Below are positions 37,334 to 48,110 of a DNA stretch of 64,000 nt, piece after piece. Position 1 is the first letter of the stretch; each line of letters opens with the position of its first letter. The position numbers were made by a program, and so were the translations under genes. The notes under the pieces are model-generated. The model had not been told where the DNA came from. It made no database searches and worked only from the letters and a program-made list of their open reading frames with translations. The stretch covers positions 1,482,525-1,546,524 of the forward strand of contig NZ_VZRA01000001.1 of NCBI RefSeq assembly GCF_008802355.1, given 5' to 3'. This DNA is from Oryzomonas sagensis. Lineage in GTDB: Bacteria > Desulfobacterota > Desulfuromonadia > Geobacterales > Pseudopelobacteraceae.

Positions 37334-38507
37334 AAAGAATCACATTCTGCGGCCCGGCCCGCGGCAGGCCCAGCGGCCCGATCCGAAGATGACCTGTTTT
37401 GCCGCCGTCCCCCGCGGCGCCGAGGAGATTGCGGCCCACGAGCTCGAACAGTTGGGGGTTGGGGAGGTGGCCGCCGGACGGGGCGGGGTCGCGTTTACCT
37501 GCAACCGCGAGGGGCTCTACCGGGCCAACCTCTGGCTGCGCACCGCCAGCCGTGTGCTGGTACAACTCGCCCTGTTCCCCTGTTCGTCCCCCGAGGAGTT
37601 GTACGCCGGGGTGCACGCCATCCCCTGGCAGGAACTGATTACCCCCGCCATGACCTTGGCGGTGGATTGCAGCCTGCGCGACTCGGCCCTGACCCACTCG
37701 GGTTTTGTGGCCCTCAAGACCAAGGATGCCGTGGTCGACCGGATTCGGGAGGCGTGCGGCAGCCGTCCCAGCGTGGATACCGCTGCGCCCGACGTGCGCA
37801 TCAATGTCCACCTGTCCAAGAACGTCTGCACCGTCAGTCTGGACAGCTCGGGCGATGCCTTGGACCGTCGCGGCTACCGGCTGGAACGCAACGAGGCCCC
37901 CATGCGCGAGACCCTGGCCGCCGCCGTGGTCGCCCTGACCGGCTGGGACGGCTCAATTCCCCTGGCCGATCCCATGTGCGGCTCGGGGACGATCCCGGTG
38001 GAGGCGGCCCTGCTGGCGGCCCGGGTGCCGCCGGGGCTGAAGCGCTCCTTCGGGTTTGAACGCTGGCAGGATTTCGACGAAAGGGTATGGAAACGCTTGC
38101 TCCGGGAGGCGGAGAGCGGCATGCAGCGGCTCCCCCTCGGCCTGATCACCGGCTATGACCGGGACAGCCGGGCGTTGGCCCTGGCGGCCCGCAACGCCGC
38201 GTTGGCCGGATTCGAGGGGCAGGTGCACTTCTTTCACGCCGCCCTGGAAGAGTTCAGGCCCGAGGGGGACAAGGGGGTCGTGATCATCAATCCCCCCTAT
38301 GGCAAGCGTCTGGGGGATGAGGACGAACTGCGGGAGTTGTACTGCCAGATCGGCGATGTCCTGAAAAAACGCTGCCGGGGGTGGACCGGCTTCATCCTGA
38401 CCGGCAACCTGGAACTGGCCAAATACATCGGCCTGAAGGCCTCGCGCCGGTATGTGCTCTTCAACGGGCCGATCGAATGCCGGTTGTTGAAGTACGAGTT
38501 GTACTGA
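37326..38507 (+). CDS. THUMP-domain class I SAM-dependent RNA methyltransferase (RlmL-like)
   Basis: A 393-residue enzyme similar to the N-terminal half of E. coli RlmL, which makes m2G in 23S rRNA. An N-terminal ferredoxin-like/THUMP region (residues 20-165; CFAAVPRGAEEIAAHELEQL, VRINVHLSKNVCTVSLDSSG) is followed by the Rossmann methyltransferase with ADPMCGSGTIPVEAALLA, GYDRDSRALALAARNAA and the catalytic IINPPYGKRL. It lacks the RlmK half of the E. coli fusion. Substrate position is inferred from family only. ATG at 37326; overlaps coaE. Confidence 0.9.
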   Translation: MSEKNHILRPGPRQAQRPDPKMTCFAAVPRGAEEIAAHELEQLGVGEVAAGRGGVAFTCNREGLYRANLWLRTASRVLVQLALFPCSSPEELYAGVHAIPWQELITPAMTLAVDCSLRDSALTHSGFVALKTKDAVVDRIREACGSRPSVDTAAPDVRINVHLSKNVCTVSLDSSGDALDRRGYRLERNEAPMRETLAAAVVALTGWDGSIPLADPMCGSGTIPVEAALLAARVPPGLKRSFGFERWQDFDERVWKRLLREAESGMQRLPLGLITGYDRDSRALALAARNAALAGFEGQVHFFHAALEEFRPEGDKGVVIINPPYGKRLGDEDELRELYCQIGDVLKKRCRGWTGFILTGNLELAKYIGLKASRRYVLFNGPIECRLLKYELY

Positions 38508-38606
38508 TACCGGGAAAAGACCGTTTCGGTTTCGCGCGCCCCCTGAATGCGTCCCATCCGTCCGGGGGGGCGTTGCCCTGGAACCGGTGCCGAAGCGTTG
38601 GCCCCC

Positions 38607-39554
38607 TCAGGGTGTCCTGGTGCAGATTCGCACCAAAAGGTCGCCTTCGAACAGCATCGGCTGGCGGCGGATGCCGGTCAAGAGCCCCGCGGCCGGCGCG
38701 ATGACCCTGGTGCGGACGGTGCCGTTGAAGCTGTCGTAGATATACCCCAACTCCTGCCCTTTGCTCACCCATCCCCCCAGGCTCTTGTCCGAGACGAACA
38801 TGCCGGCCCGGTCGGCATAGATGCGGACGGAACACTCCCTGGTGAAGTAGAGGGCCTCCTGGTCCGCCTCGGCCACCTCCACCCCTTCCAGCACGCCGAT
38901 CCTCCCCAAAAACGAAACCAGCCCTCGAAAGACCTGTTGGCAATGGGGCAGTTGTATGGAGCCCGCCTGTCCCACCTGGAGGAGGAAACTCTGGCCGGGC
39001 CAGTATTTCCAGGCATACATCAGGGTGGTGGTGAATACCGGGCTCACCGAGCGCTCCATGATGGCGGGAAGCCCGAACAGGGGCGCGGTCTCCCGTTCTT
39101 CCGGGGTCGGGTCGTAGAGCCGCACCTGGGGCAACTCCTCGAAGTACAGGTTGGAACTGTGCAGGTCCACGCGGTAGGCGGACTTCTTGGTCGCCTCCAG
39201 CACGGAGTAGGCGATGCGCTGGGTGGTTTCGCCCATCCGGTTGCCGGGGAACATGCGGTTCTGGTCGCTCTGGTCGAAGGGCCAGGCGCGGCGCAGGGTG
39301 TTGGTGCCCAGGACATTGACCGCCGGGATGATCAGAACCCGTTGCGCAAGGCGCAGTTTCGGATAGTTCCCCCCCGCCACGGCCGTGAGAAAATCGGCCA
39401 GGCGGGCCAGGATGTAGATGCCGTTGATCTCGTCGCCGTGCAGGCCGGACACGAACGATACGGCCGGGTTCCCGGCCGGGCCGATCTCGTGACAGGGGAT
39501 GGTGAAGTCCTCCCGCAGCGGGGCCGTCATGAGTACCAGGTCGCGGCTGCTCAC
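38607..39554 (-). CDS. AstE/AspA-family zinc metallohydrolase, copy 1
   Basis: A 315-residue protein of the succinylglutamate desuccinylase/aspartoacylase family, zinc enzymes that cleave N-acyl amino acids or peptides. Zinc ligands are visible in FVSGLHGDEINGIY (His, Glu) and RVDLHSSN (His). RMFPGNRMGETTQRIAY gives the substrate-arginine region. A C-terminal biotinyl-like beta segment (IYDSFNGTVRTRVIAPAAG) is also present. The GTG at 39554 overlaps the stop of copy 2 by four bases. It is the last gene of the five-gene ATP-grasp cluster. A role trimming or releasing the cluster's product is inferred from context. Confidence 0.85.
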   Translation of the reverse strand: MSSRDLVLMTAPLREDFTIPCHEIGPAGNPAVSFVSGLHGDEINGIYILARLADFLTAVAGGNYPKLRLAQRVLIIPAVNVLGTNTLRRAWPFDQSDQNRMFPGNRMGETTQRIAYSVLEATKKSAYRVDLHSSNLYFEELPQVRLYDPTPEERETAPLFGLPAIMERSVSPVFTTTLMYAWKYWPGQSFLLQVGQAGSIQLPHCQQVFRGLVSFLGRIGVLEGVEVAEADQEALYFTRECSVRIYADRAGMFVSDKSLGGWVSKGQELGYIYDSFNGTVRTRVIAPAAGLLTGIRRQPMLFEGDLLVRICTRTP

Positions 39555-40528
39555 GCCAACCTCCCTTTCCTGGCCATGACCCGCGCCATAAGCGACCCTT
39601 CGTACACCAGCGGATATTCCCGCAGGGTGAAGAGGATGCCGTCCACCGGGGAGCGCACCTCGGACAGGATGCCCCCCTGCAGGGGGGAAACGATGGTGCC
39701 GAGCAGTTGCCCCTTGCGTACGTCGGTCCAGTGCTCGATCACCGGGACGAACAGCCCCGAGGTGGGGGCGTTCAGGTAGTGGACGTTGCTGTCGTCGGCG
39801 ATCAGGGGGAGGTGGTCGAGGGGGGGCAGTTCCACGTCCGGGGTCAACACGCCCTGGTCCTTCCAGAGGGTCAGGATGCCGGACATCACCTGGCGGCAGT
39901 AGTCGGGGGTGATGCGCATGCCGACCCCCATCTCCACCACCAGACAGGGGGTGCCGACGCTGTTCAGGCTGTGGGCGACGGTGGCCTCCAGCACGGTCAT
40001 GGCGCCGTGCAGCCAGATCAGGTCCAGGTTCAGGCGTCGGGCCAGGGGGACCAAGCTGTCGGCGAAGTCGGTGTTGATCCGCACCTGGGGAATCTCCCGC
40101 AGGTAGATGTTGCTGGCGTGGATATCGACCACCAGCGCTGCGCCGGACAGGTTCTCGATGGCGGCGTGGGCGATCCGTTTCGGCAGGTCGCCGTTGGGCG
40201 AACCGGGAAAATTACGGTTCAGGTCGGTGTCGAAGACCGGGATGGCGCGGGTCAGGGTGTCCAGCCCCAGGGGGTTCATGGCCGGATAGAGTTCCACGGT
40301 CCCGGCCAGCCCGGCCGGGTTCTCCCGGGCCAGCTGTTCCAGCCAGTCGGCGAGCAGTTGGCAGACGTAGAGCCCTTCCAGTTCGTCGCCGTGGATGCCG
40401 GCCACGATGGCGGCCCGGGGGCCGTCGCCGCCGCGGTACGCCGTGCGGCGGATGCAGAGCTGCTCGCTGTAGGGCATCTCCAGGGAGAGGATGCACGAGG
40501 TGCTGATGGCTATGGCGGATTCAGGCAT
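39551..40528 (-). CDS. AstE/AspA-family zinc metallohydrolase, copy 2
   Basis: A 325-residue paralogue of the next gene, with zinc ligands in IVAGIHGDELEGLYV and VVDIHASN and the NRNFPGSPNGDLPKRIAH motif. The N-terminal part includes LPTSEQL-like sequence not found in copy 1 (AISTSCILSLEMPYSEQL). The C-terminus carries a similar beta-barrel (GTIVSPLQGGILSEVRSP). The two copies overlap by four bases and probably work together as a heteromer or on related substrates. Located 20 bp downstream of the transglutaminase-like gene. Confidence 0.85.
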   Translation of the reverse strand: MPESAIAISTSCILSLEMPYSEQLCIRRTAYRGGDGPRAAIVAGIHGDELEGLYVCQLLADWLEQLARENPAGLAGTVELYPAMNPLGLDTLTRAIPVFDTDLNRNFPGSPNGDLPKRIAHAAIENLSGAALVVDIHASNIYLREIPQVRINTDFADSLVPLARRLNLDLIWLHGAMTVLEATVAHSLNSVGTPCLVVEMGVGMRITPDYCRQVMSGILTLWKDQGVLTPDVELPPLDHLPLIADDSNVHYLNAPTSGLFVPVIEHWTDVRKGQLLGTIVSPLQGGILSEVRSPVDGILFTLREYPLVYEGSLMARVMARKGRLA

Positions 40529-40548
40529 GGCGCGTCGTTGCTCCAGGG

Positions 40549-41412
40549 TTATTGTTGGGATATGGACAGCCGTATCACCGGGTTGTCGCCCGCCACATCC
40601 CCCTTGAAACTGCCCCGCTGGGGAGCCGCGTCCAGGTAGTCGCGCCCCACGGCCACGGGGATGAACAGGTCGTTGGCGAGGATCTGCTGGGTGGCGTCGA
40701 AACCGGTCCAGCCGCGACCGGGGATGAGCACCTCGGTCCAGGCATGGGTGGCGGGCGGAGCCTCCTCTGCCCCCTCCTCACGGGATGCCAGATATCCCAT
40801 AACATATCGCGCGGGAATTTTCCACGATCTGACGATGGCGATCAGAAGGTGGGCGAAATCCTGGCAGACCCCGGCTCCGGCGGTGAGGGCCTGGGCCAGG
40901 GTTGAGTGGACGGTGGTTACGCCGGTTTTATAACGGAGCACCGTCGTGATCCACTCCATGGCTTGCTGCACCGATTCCAGGACCGGGCGGCCCGGCTCAT
41001 GGCACGGGAAGGCGAAACCCTGGTCCAGTTGCCCCAGGTTCGGGGTGGCCGGGCTGCGGCTCAGGATGTAATCGTATAGTGACGGGGTCGTGCGCAGCGC
41101 TTCCCTGAGCCACTCCCGTTCGTCGCCGGGGGGCAGCGGCCGGAAGTCGAAGGGATTTGCCAGGGTGTTTTCCACCTCGGCCCGCATGCGGGTTACCAGG
41201 CGGCGGTGGGGCTGGATGATGTCGAAGCAGGTGACCTGGTTGCCGTAATAGTCCCGGTAGCCGCGCAGCCCGGCCGTCGGCTCGGTTTCCAGCGTAATGC
41301 CGAGAAGCCGCTGGTGCGAATCCCCACGGGGCGTGAGGCGCAGTTCGACGTGGTGCTCGCGCACCGCTTCCGGGTACTCCAGAACAGTTTCGTGCTCTAT
41401 GAAATAGCGCAT
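40549..41412 (-). CDS. Transglutaminase-like cysteine peptidase
   Basis: A 287-residue protein with the N-terminal bacterial transglutaminase-like region (MRYFIEHETVLEYPEAVREH, LRLTPRGDSHQ). The papain-like core has the catalytic cysteine in GAGVCQDFAHLLIAIVRSW, histidine in ATHAWTEVLIPGRGW and aspartate in GFDATQQ. Such proteins are usually proteases or amide-bond hydrolases rather than true transglutaminases. ATG at 41412 lies one base after the alpha-E stop (TGATATG); the longer open frame to 41505 lies in that gene. Part of the ATP-grasp cluster. Confidence 0.9.
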   Translation of the reverse strand: MRYFIEHETVLEYPEAVREHHVELRLTPRGDSHQRLLGITLETEPTAGLRGYRDYYGNQVTCFDIIQPHRRLVTRMRAEVENTLANPFDFRPLPPGDEREWLREALRTTPSLYDYILSRSPATPNLGQLDQGFAFPCHEPGRPVLESVQQAMEWITTVLRYKTGVTTVHSTLAQALTAGAGVCQDFAHLLIAIVRSWKIPARYVMGYLASREEGAEEAPPATHAWTEVLIPGRGWTGFDATQQILANDLFIPVAVGRDYLDAAPQRGSFKGDVAGDNPVIRLSISQQ

Positions 41413-41413
41413 A

Positions 41414-42373
41414 TCACGGCTCTTCCCTGTGGGTATCGAGGAAATCGGCCTGGGCCGCCTGGTTGAGGGCGGCGATGGCGGCCAGGAACTCCTCAAGGAA
41501 CTCATGCAGGCCGGTGGAAAAGATCCGCTCCGCCGAATTGCCGGCCAACATGCCTTCCAGCCGCTCCATGGCGGCCGGGGAGCGTTGCTGGCCGGTGATG
41601 CCGGTATCGGCCAGGGCCCGGCGCATGCGTTTTACCGTATAGGCCAGGGAGCGGGGGAACTCCTGCTCGAAGATGGTGAACTCCACGACGTCCATGGGGC
41701 GGAACCCGGCGTGATACTTGCGGCGGAACGCCTCGTACCCGGACAGGGATTTGAGCAGGGCCGCCCACTGGTAGTAGTCCAGGGCCGATCCGACCAGGCT
41801 CAGGTCCGGCAGGAGCAGGTGGTACTTCACGTCCAGGATGCGGGCGGTCATGTCGGCCTGTTCCAGGAACGTGCCGAGGCGGTAGAAGCCGAAGGCCTCG
41901 CCCCGCATCATGGTGGTGGTGGTCAGGCCGTGGAACCGGGCCACCTCGCCGCGCACAAAGGAGAAAAACTGGCTGGCCCGCAGAGGGTGCAGCGGCGTTT
42001 TCAACTGCTGGTCGACATTCAGCCAGAGCTCGTTGATGGCCTCCCACATCTCCCGCGAGATGCGGTCCCGGGCGATGCGCGCGTTCTCCCGGGCCAGGCG
42101 CAGGCAGGTGCGGATCGAGTTGCCGTTGCTCTTTTCGGCGGTCATGAACTGCAACACGCGCCCCTGGGTGAGTTGCCCCTCGCCGTACAGCCCGCTGAAG
42201 GCGGCCTCCGCCGAGGTGATGCTGAGCAGCGGCCGCCACTTGTCCCCTTCGGACATGTCCTCCTCGGCCTCCAGCAGGTAGAGCAGGTTGATCTCCATCA
42301 GGCGGGCGGTATCGCCGGCCCGCTCCAGATAGCGGGACATCCAGTAGATAGAATCGGCTATTCGGCTCAGCAT
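41414..42373 (-). CDS. Alpha-E domain protein
   Basis: A 319-residue, almost wholly alpha-helical protein of the alpha-E (DUF403) family. The N-terminal signature is MLSRIADSIYWMSRYLERAG, with RLMEINLLYLL after it, and LGTFLEQADMTARILDVKYH in the centre. The biochemical role is unknown; it occurs almost always beside a circularly permuted ATP-grasp protein, as here, nine bases downstream of one. It is thought to assist the ligase, for example as a substrate carrier or partner. Confidence 0.92.
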   Translation of the reverse strand: MLSRIADSIYWMSRYLERAGDTARLMEINLLYLLEAEEDMSEGDKWRPLLSITSAEAAFSGLYGEGQLTQGRVLQFMTAEKSNGNSIRTCLRLARENARIARDRISREMWEAINELWLNVDQQLKTPLHPLRASQFFSFVRGEVARFHGLTTTTMMRGEAFGFYRLGTFLEQADMTARILDVKYHLLLPDLSLVGSALDYYQWAALLKSLSGYEAFRRKYHAGFRPMDVVEFTIFEQEFPRSLAYTVKRMRRALADTGITGQQRSPAAMERLEGMLAGNSAERIFSTGLHEFLEEFLAAIAALNQAAQADFLDTHREEP

Positions 42374-42382
42374 GGCGTCTCC

Positions 42383-43831
42383 TTACTCGGCCAGGACCCA
42401 GGTGTCCTTGCTGCCGCCCCCCTGGGACGAATTGACCACCAGCGATCCCTTGGTCAGGGCGACGCGGGTCAGGCCCCCCGGCACCACGTTGATGTCGTCG
42501 CCGTAGATGATGAACGGCCGCAGGTCCAGGTGGCGCGCCTCCAGTTCGCCGTCCATGTAGCAGATGTGGCGCGAGAGCTGGACCACCGGCTGGGCGATGT
42601 AGTTCCGGGGATCTTCCTGCACCTTGGCGGCGAATTCCTTGCGCAGGGCCGGGGTCGAGGCCGGCCCCATCAGCATGCCGTAGCCGCCCGATTCGCTGAC
42701 CGCCTTGACCACCATGCGTTCCAGATTGTCCAGGACATAGGCCCGTTCCTCGGGGTTGGTCATCTGGTACGTGGGGACGTTGTGCAGGATGGGGGCCTCG
42801 GCCAGGTAGTAGCGGATGATGTCCGGGACATAGGGATAGACCGCCTTGTCGTCGGCGATGCCGTTGCCGGGGGCGTTGACGATGGCGATGTTGCCGGCCC
42901 GCCAGGCGTTGATGATCCCGGCCACCCCCAGTGCGGAATCGGACCTGAACACGAGCGGGTCGAGGAAGTCGTCGTCCACCCGGCGGTAGATGACGTCGAC
43001 CCGTTGCAGGCCGGTGGTGGTTTTCAGGTAGACCACGTCGTCCTTGGCCACCAGGTCGCGCCCCTCGGCCAGCTCCACCCCCATCTCCTTGGCCAGGAAG
43101 GTGTGCTCGAAATAGGCCGAGTTGTAGATGCCCGGCGTCAGCACGACGATCTCGGCCTGGCCCGTGCCGCGGGGGGATACGGCCCGCAGCGCCTCGAGCA
43201 GCAGGGCCGGGTAATGCTCGACCCGGCGCACGCGGTATTTGGCGAAGAACTCCGGCAGGATGCGCCGCTCGATGACCCGGTTCTCGATCATGTAGGATAC
43301 GCCGGAGGGGGTGCGCAGGTTGTCCTCCAGCACCAGGTACTTGCCGTCCTCGTCCCGGATGATGTCGATGCCGCTGATGTGGGTGTAGATATCGTGGGGC
43401 GGGTCGATGCCCATGATCTCCCGGCGGAAATCCTTGCCCTGGTAGATCAGTTCGGCCGGCACGACGCCGTCCTTGAGGATGCGCTGGTCGTGGTAGATAT
43501 CCTTGAGGAACAGGTTCAGGGCGCGGACCCGCTGCTTGAGACCCGACTCGATGACGCTCCACTCGCCGGCCGGGATGATGCGCGGGATCAGGTCGAAGGG
43601 CCAGATCCGCTCGATCCCCTCGTCCGAGTCCCCGTAGACCGTAAAGGTGACCCCCTCCGCGTGCAGGGCCAGTTGCGATTCGTGCACCTTGGCCTCGAAG
43701 GCGTTCTGGCCGACCGACTGGATGTGCTCCCAGAGCGGCCGGTAGTGCTCGCGGGGGGTGAAGCCGTCGGTATAGAATTCGTGGTAGGAGATGCGGGGTT
43801 TCTGGGATGTGTCGGAAGGGATGGCTGCCAT
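42383..43831 (-). CDS. Circularly permuted type-2 ATP-grasp protein
   Basis: A 482-residue predicted amide ligase, first gene of the five-gene cluster. Typical segments are YHEFYTDGFTPREHYRPLWE, NLFLKDIYHDQRILKDG, RREIMGIDPPHDIYTHISG, DEDGKYLVLEDNLRTPSGVS, VNAPGNGIADDKAVYPYV and a C-terminal MTNPEERAYVLDNLERMVV. The circularly permuted fold places the ATP-grasp halves in reverse order. Such proteins are predicted to make peptide-like bonds, but no product has been established for this arrangement as far as I know. The ATG at 43831 has a modest upstream site. Next gene after nine bases. Confidence 0.9.
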   Translation of the reverse strand: MAAIPSDTSQKPRISYHEFYTDGFTPREHYRPLWEHIQSVGQNAFEAKVHESQLALHAEGVTFTVYGDSDEGIERIWPFDLIPRIIPAGEWSVIESGLKQRVRALNLFLKDIYHDQRILKDGVVPAELIYQGKDFRREIMGIDPPHDIYTHISGIDIIRDEDGKYLVLEDNLRTPSGVSYMIENRVIERRILPEFFAKYRVRRVEHYPALLLEALRAVSPRGTGQAEIVVLTPGIYNSAYFEHTFLAKEMGVELAEGRDLVAKDDVVYLKTTTGLQRVDVIYRRVDDDFLDPLVFRSDSALGVAGIINAWRAGNIAIVNAPGNGIADDKAVYPYVPDIIRYYLAEAPILHNVPTYQMTNPEERAYVLDNLERMVVKAVSESGGYGMLMGPASTPALRKEFAAKVQEDPRNYIAQPVVQLSRHICYMDGELEARHLDLRPFIIYGDDINVVPGGLTRVALTKGSLVVNSSQGGGSKDTWVLAE

Positions 43832-43995
43832 AGCGCGCTCGTCTTTTGCGTGAGGTGTGTGCGGCTCGGTTGTGATCGAAGCAAAATCGGGGCCAAAACG
43901 AGATGCCGTTCAAAATGCAATGGTTACGGAACGCTCCGGTGCGGCGTCGGTGCGATGTCGCGCCGTGGTGAGGGGAAAATAGCCGGGTTAAGGTT

Positions 43996-44031
43996 AAAAA
44001 ATAGGCAGCCCCCCTGACGCGGGGGCTGCCT
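43996..44031 (-). terminator. Intrinsic terminator of the cytochrome gene
   Basis: On the minus strand AGGCAGCCCCC pairs with GGGGGCTGCCT (44003-44031) and is followed by ATTTTTT. It ends transcription ten bases after the diheme cytochrome stop. The remaining 160 bp before the ATP-grasp start shows no convincing promoter. Confidence 0.85.
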
Positions 44032-44040
44032 GAAGGTGTG

Positions 44041-44307
44041 CTAGCGTTTCAGTTTGTGACAGAACAGGCAACGGTTCTTGGGGGGGTGGTTGGGGGGGAA
44101 GGGGACCCCTTTTTCGTTGTGGCAGGTTTCGCACCCCTTTTCCGCTTCCTTCTTGCTGCCGGTTTGGGCGAAGGTATCGTAAAACGGTTTATGCTTGTCG
44201 TCCAGAGGAACGAACTTGGTCTTCTCTTTGCCGGAGATGGCAAAGAATATGCCCAGCACCACAACGATGAGCCCGATGAACAGCCAGTCGCGTTTGTCGA
44301 TTTTCAT
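44041..44307 (-). CDS. Small membrane-anchored diheme c-type cytochrome
   Basis: An 88-residue protein with one N-terminal membrane helix (residues 8-25, WLFIGLIVVVLGIFFAIS) acting as uncleaved anchor. Two CXXCH heme-binding motifs follow: CETCH at residues 59-63 and CLFCH at 80-84, facing the periplasm. Distal ligands may come from His39 or His74. It is probably an electron-transfer subunit; a partner is not obvious. It lies 25 bp after a small membrane protein gene on the same strand, which could be its docking partner. Confidence 0.88.
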   Translation of the reverse strand: MKIDKRDWLFIGLIVVVLGIFFAISGKEKTKFVPLDDKHKPFYDTFAQTGSKKEAEKGCETCHNEKGVPFPPNHPPKNRCLFCHKLKR

Positions 44308-44331
44308 GAAATAACGTCCCTTCTCTTGGAT

Positions 44332-44670
44332 TCAGTCTGATTTGATGAGTGAGAAGTAGATGATCACACCACCGATAACCAAGCCGCAGCTTATGAACGG
44401 CAACAAGGATTTCAGGGACAGTTCCTCGCCGGGTGCCGGCATGGCGAAACGTACGATGACGATGAAGGCGATCAGGGTGAACAGCGTCAGCAGAACGGTT
44501 TTTGAGCGTTTGACGACGCCGAAGAAAAAGATCGCCGTGACGGCGATCAAGAATACCGGGTGGGTGAATATCTGCTTCATGGTGAGATGCTGAATCGTAT
44601 TCATCAGATTGGCGGTTTCAAAAGGGTGCAGCGCCTCGGTCGCCTTTTCCGCAAGCTGCTGGTTATCCAT
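44332..44670 (-). CDS. Hypothetical membrane protein, 112 residues
   Basis: I do not recognise the family. From the ATG at 44670 (MDNQQLAEKATEALHPFETA) the protein has a soluble amphipathic N-terminus of about 35 residues and three hydrophobic segments (VFLIAVTAIFFFGVV, VLLTLFTLIAFIVIVRFA, LPFISCGLVIGGVIIYFSL). It lies 25 bp upstream of the diheme cytochrome gene, suggesting one transcript and possibly a shared complex. The frame extends to 44742 without coding character. No heme motifs. Confidence 0.72.
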   Translation of the reverse strand: MDNQQLAEKATEALHPFETANLMNTIQHLTMKQIFTHPVFLIAVTAIFFFGVVKRSKTVLLTLFTLIAFIVIVRFAMPAPGEELSLKSLLPFISCGLVIGGVIIYFSLIKSD

Positions 44671-44794
44671 GCGTGCGCTCCGTTTCCGACTGGTTTGGAC
44701 TCGATTCCCTGGGATAGTAATGCAAAACGGGATGCCCGGCAAGCCAATTTGACGCGGGCATCCCGTATTCTTCCCCGGGTGGCGAAGCGAATCG

Positions 44795-45925
44795 TCAGCT
44801 CAGGATATCCATGACCTTGTCCAGAAACCCCTTTTTCAGGGGATGGACATCCTCGCCGCTGATCTTGGCGAACTCCTCCAGCAGGTCCTTTTGCTTTTTG
44901 TTGAGGTTGGTGGGGGTCTCCACCCTGATGATCACCAACTGGTCGCCCCGGCCGTAGCCCTGAAGCGAGGGGATGCCCTTGCCCCGCAGGCGATAGACCT
45001 TGCCGGATTGGGTGCCGTCCGGGATCTTCATGGCTACCTTGCCGTCCAGGGTCGGCACATCCAGTTCGCATCCCAGGGACGCCTGGATGAAGCTGATCGG
45101 GATCTCGCAGATGACGTTGTTGTCTTCACGCTGAAAGATGGGGTGTTCCCTGACGCTGATGGCCACATAGAGGTCGCCGTTGGGGCCGCCTTTGCCCTGG
45201 CCCCCCTCGCCGGTCAGTTTGAGGCGCGACCCGGTTTCCACGCCGCCCGGCACCTTGACCGAGAGGGTCTTGGTGTCCTTGACGCTGCCCTTGCCGCGGC
45301 AGTCCGGGCAGGGGTCGTCCACCACCTTGCCCTCGCCGTTGCACTGGCTGCAGGTCTTGCTGACGCTGAAAAATCCCTGCTGATAGCGGACCTGGCCCGC
45401 GCCGCGGCAGGAAGGGCAAACCTTCGGCTCGGTGCCCGGTTTCGAGCCGGAGCCGTTGCAGGTCCCGCACCGTTTGGCAAAGGGCACCTCGATCTTCTGC
45501 TCGGTGCCGAAGGCGGCTTCCTCGAAACCGATCTCCATGTTGTAGAGCAGGTCGTCGCCGCGCCGCCCTTGGGCGCGTCCGCGTCCGGTCCCGCCGCCGA
45601 AGATGTCGCCGAAGATGTCGCTGAAGATATCGCCGAAGGGGGTGCCGGCCCCGAATCCGCCGCCGAACCCGCCAGCGCCGAAACCCGCCCCGGAGACGCC
45701 GGCATGGCCGAACTGGTCGTACTGGGCGCGTTTCTGGGCGTCGGAAAGCACTTCGTAGGCCTCGGTCACCTCTTTGAACTTCTCCTCGGCCGCCTTGTCA
45801 TCCGGGTTCTTGTCGGGATGATACTGGATGGCCATCTTGCGGAAGGCCTTCTTGATCTCGGTCTCGGAGGCGTTGCGGTGGATCTCCAGCACCTCGTAGT
45901 AATCGCGTTTTTCGCCGTTTGCCAA
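44795..45925 (-). CDS. dnaJ: Co-chaperone DnaJ
   Basis: A 376-residue Hsp40 that delivers substrates to DnaK and stimulates its ATPase. It has a J-domain with the HPD motif ([10 protein letters not shown]), a Gly/Phe-rich linker ([14 protein letters not shown]), four zinc-finger repeats ([33 protein letters not shown]) and a C-terminal substrate-binding region. The TTG at 45925 is chosen because AAGGA lies seven bases upstream and the product starts [13 protein letters not shown]. The next in-frame start upstream (45973) runs into the intergenic region. Last gene of the hrcA-grpE-dnaK-dnaJ operon. Confidence 0.96.
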   Translation of the reverse strand: MANGEKRDYYEVLEIHRNASETEIKKAFRKMAIQYHPDKNPDDKAAEEKFKEVTEAYEVLSDAQKRAQYDQFGHAGVSGAGFGAGGFGGGFGAGTPFGDIFSDIFGDIFGGGTGRGRAQGRRGDDLLYNMEIGFEEAAFGTEQKIEVPFAKRCGTCNGSGSKPGTEPKVCPSCRGAGQVRYQQGFFSVSKTCSQCNGEGKVVDDPCPDCRGKGSVKDTKTLSVKVPGGVETGSRLKLTGEGGQGKGGPNGDLYVAISVREHPIFQREDNNVICEIPISFIQASLGCELDVPTLDGKVAMKIPDGTQSGKVYRLRGKGIPSLQGYGRGDQLVIIRVETPTNLNKKQKDLLEEFAKISGEDVHPLKKGFLDKVMDILS

Positions 45926-46026
45926 AATAGTGTCCTTGATAATGCAACGAGCAGCGCCCCGTGGAAGAGGCACTGCCCGTGCTTGGTGAATTATGTGCTA
46001 CCTGCCGATATTAAAGGTATTTCGGC

Positions 46027-47949
<1,923 letters not shown>

Positions 47950-48034
47950 GACGGATAATCCTCCTTTTCATATCTTCCTGTAGAAATCAAGCTAGTCATC
48001 GTTTCGGGAAAAAACAAGGGTATGGTGAAAAAAA

Positions 48035-48092
48035 GTGAATGGTGAATGGCGTAACCCGCAAACCACTCGTTTTTCAATCATTCACCATTCAC
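48035..48092. repeat. Long intergenic hairpin between grpE and dnaK
   Basis: GTGAATGGTGAA (48035-48046) and TTCACCATTCAC (48081-48092) are perfect 12-bp arms, and further GAATGG/CATTCAC-like units surround them. A similar hairpin built from GTGGATGG units occurs at 57441-57488. It may act as an mRNA processing or stability element in the heat-shock operon. Confidence 0.6.
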
Positions 48093-48110
48093 CCTTCACG
48101 ATTCACGGTT

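Noticed and set aside
41502-43913. 803-codon minus-strand frame across the alpha-E and ATP-grasp genes
   Set aside because: It overlaps two real genes on the same strand in another frame and has Arg/Gly/Pro-rich composition typical of a shifted reading.
41429-44017. 862-codon plus-strand frame opposite the ATP-grasp cluster
   Set aside because: Antisense shadow of two well-supported genes, without recognisable domains.
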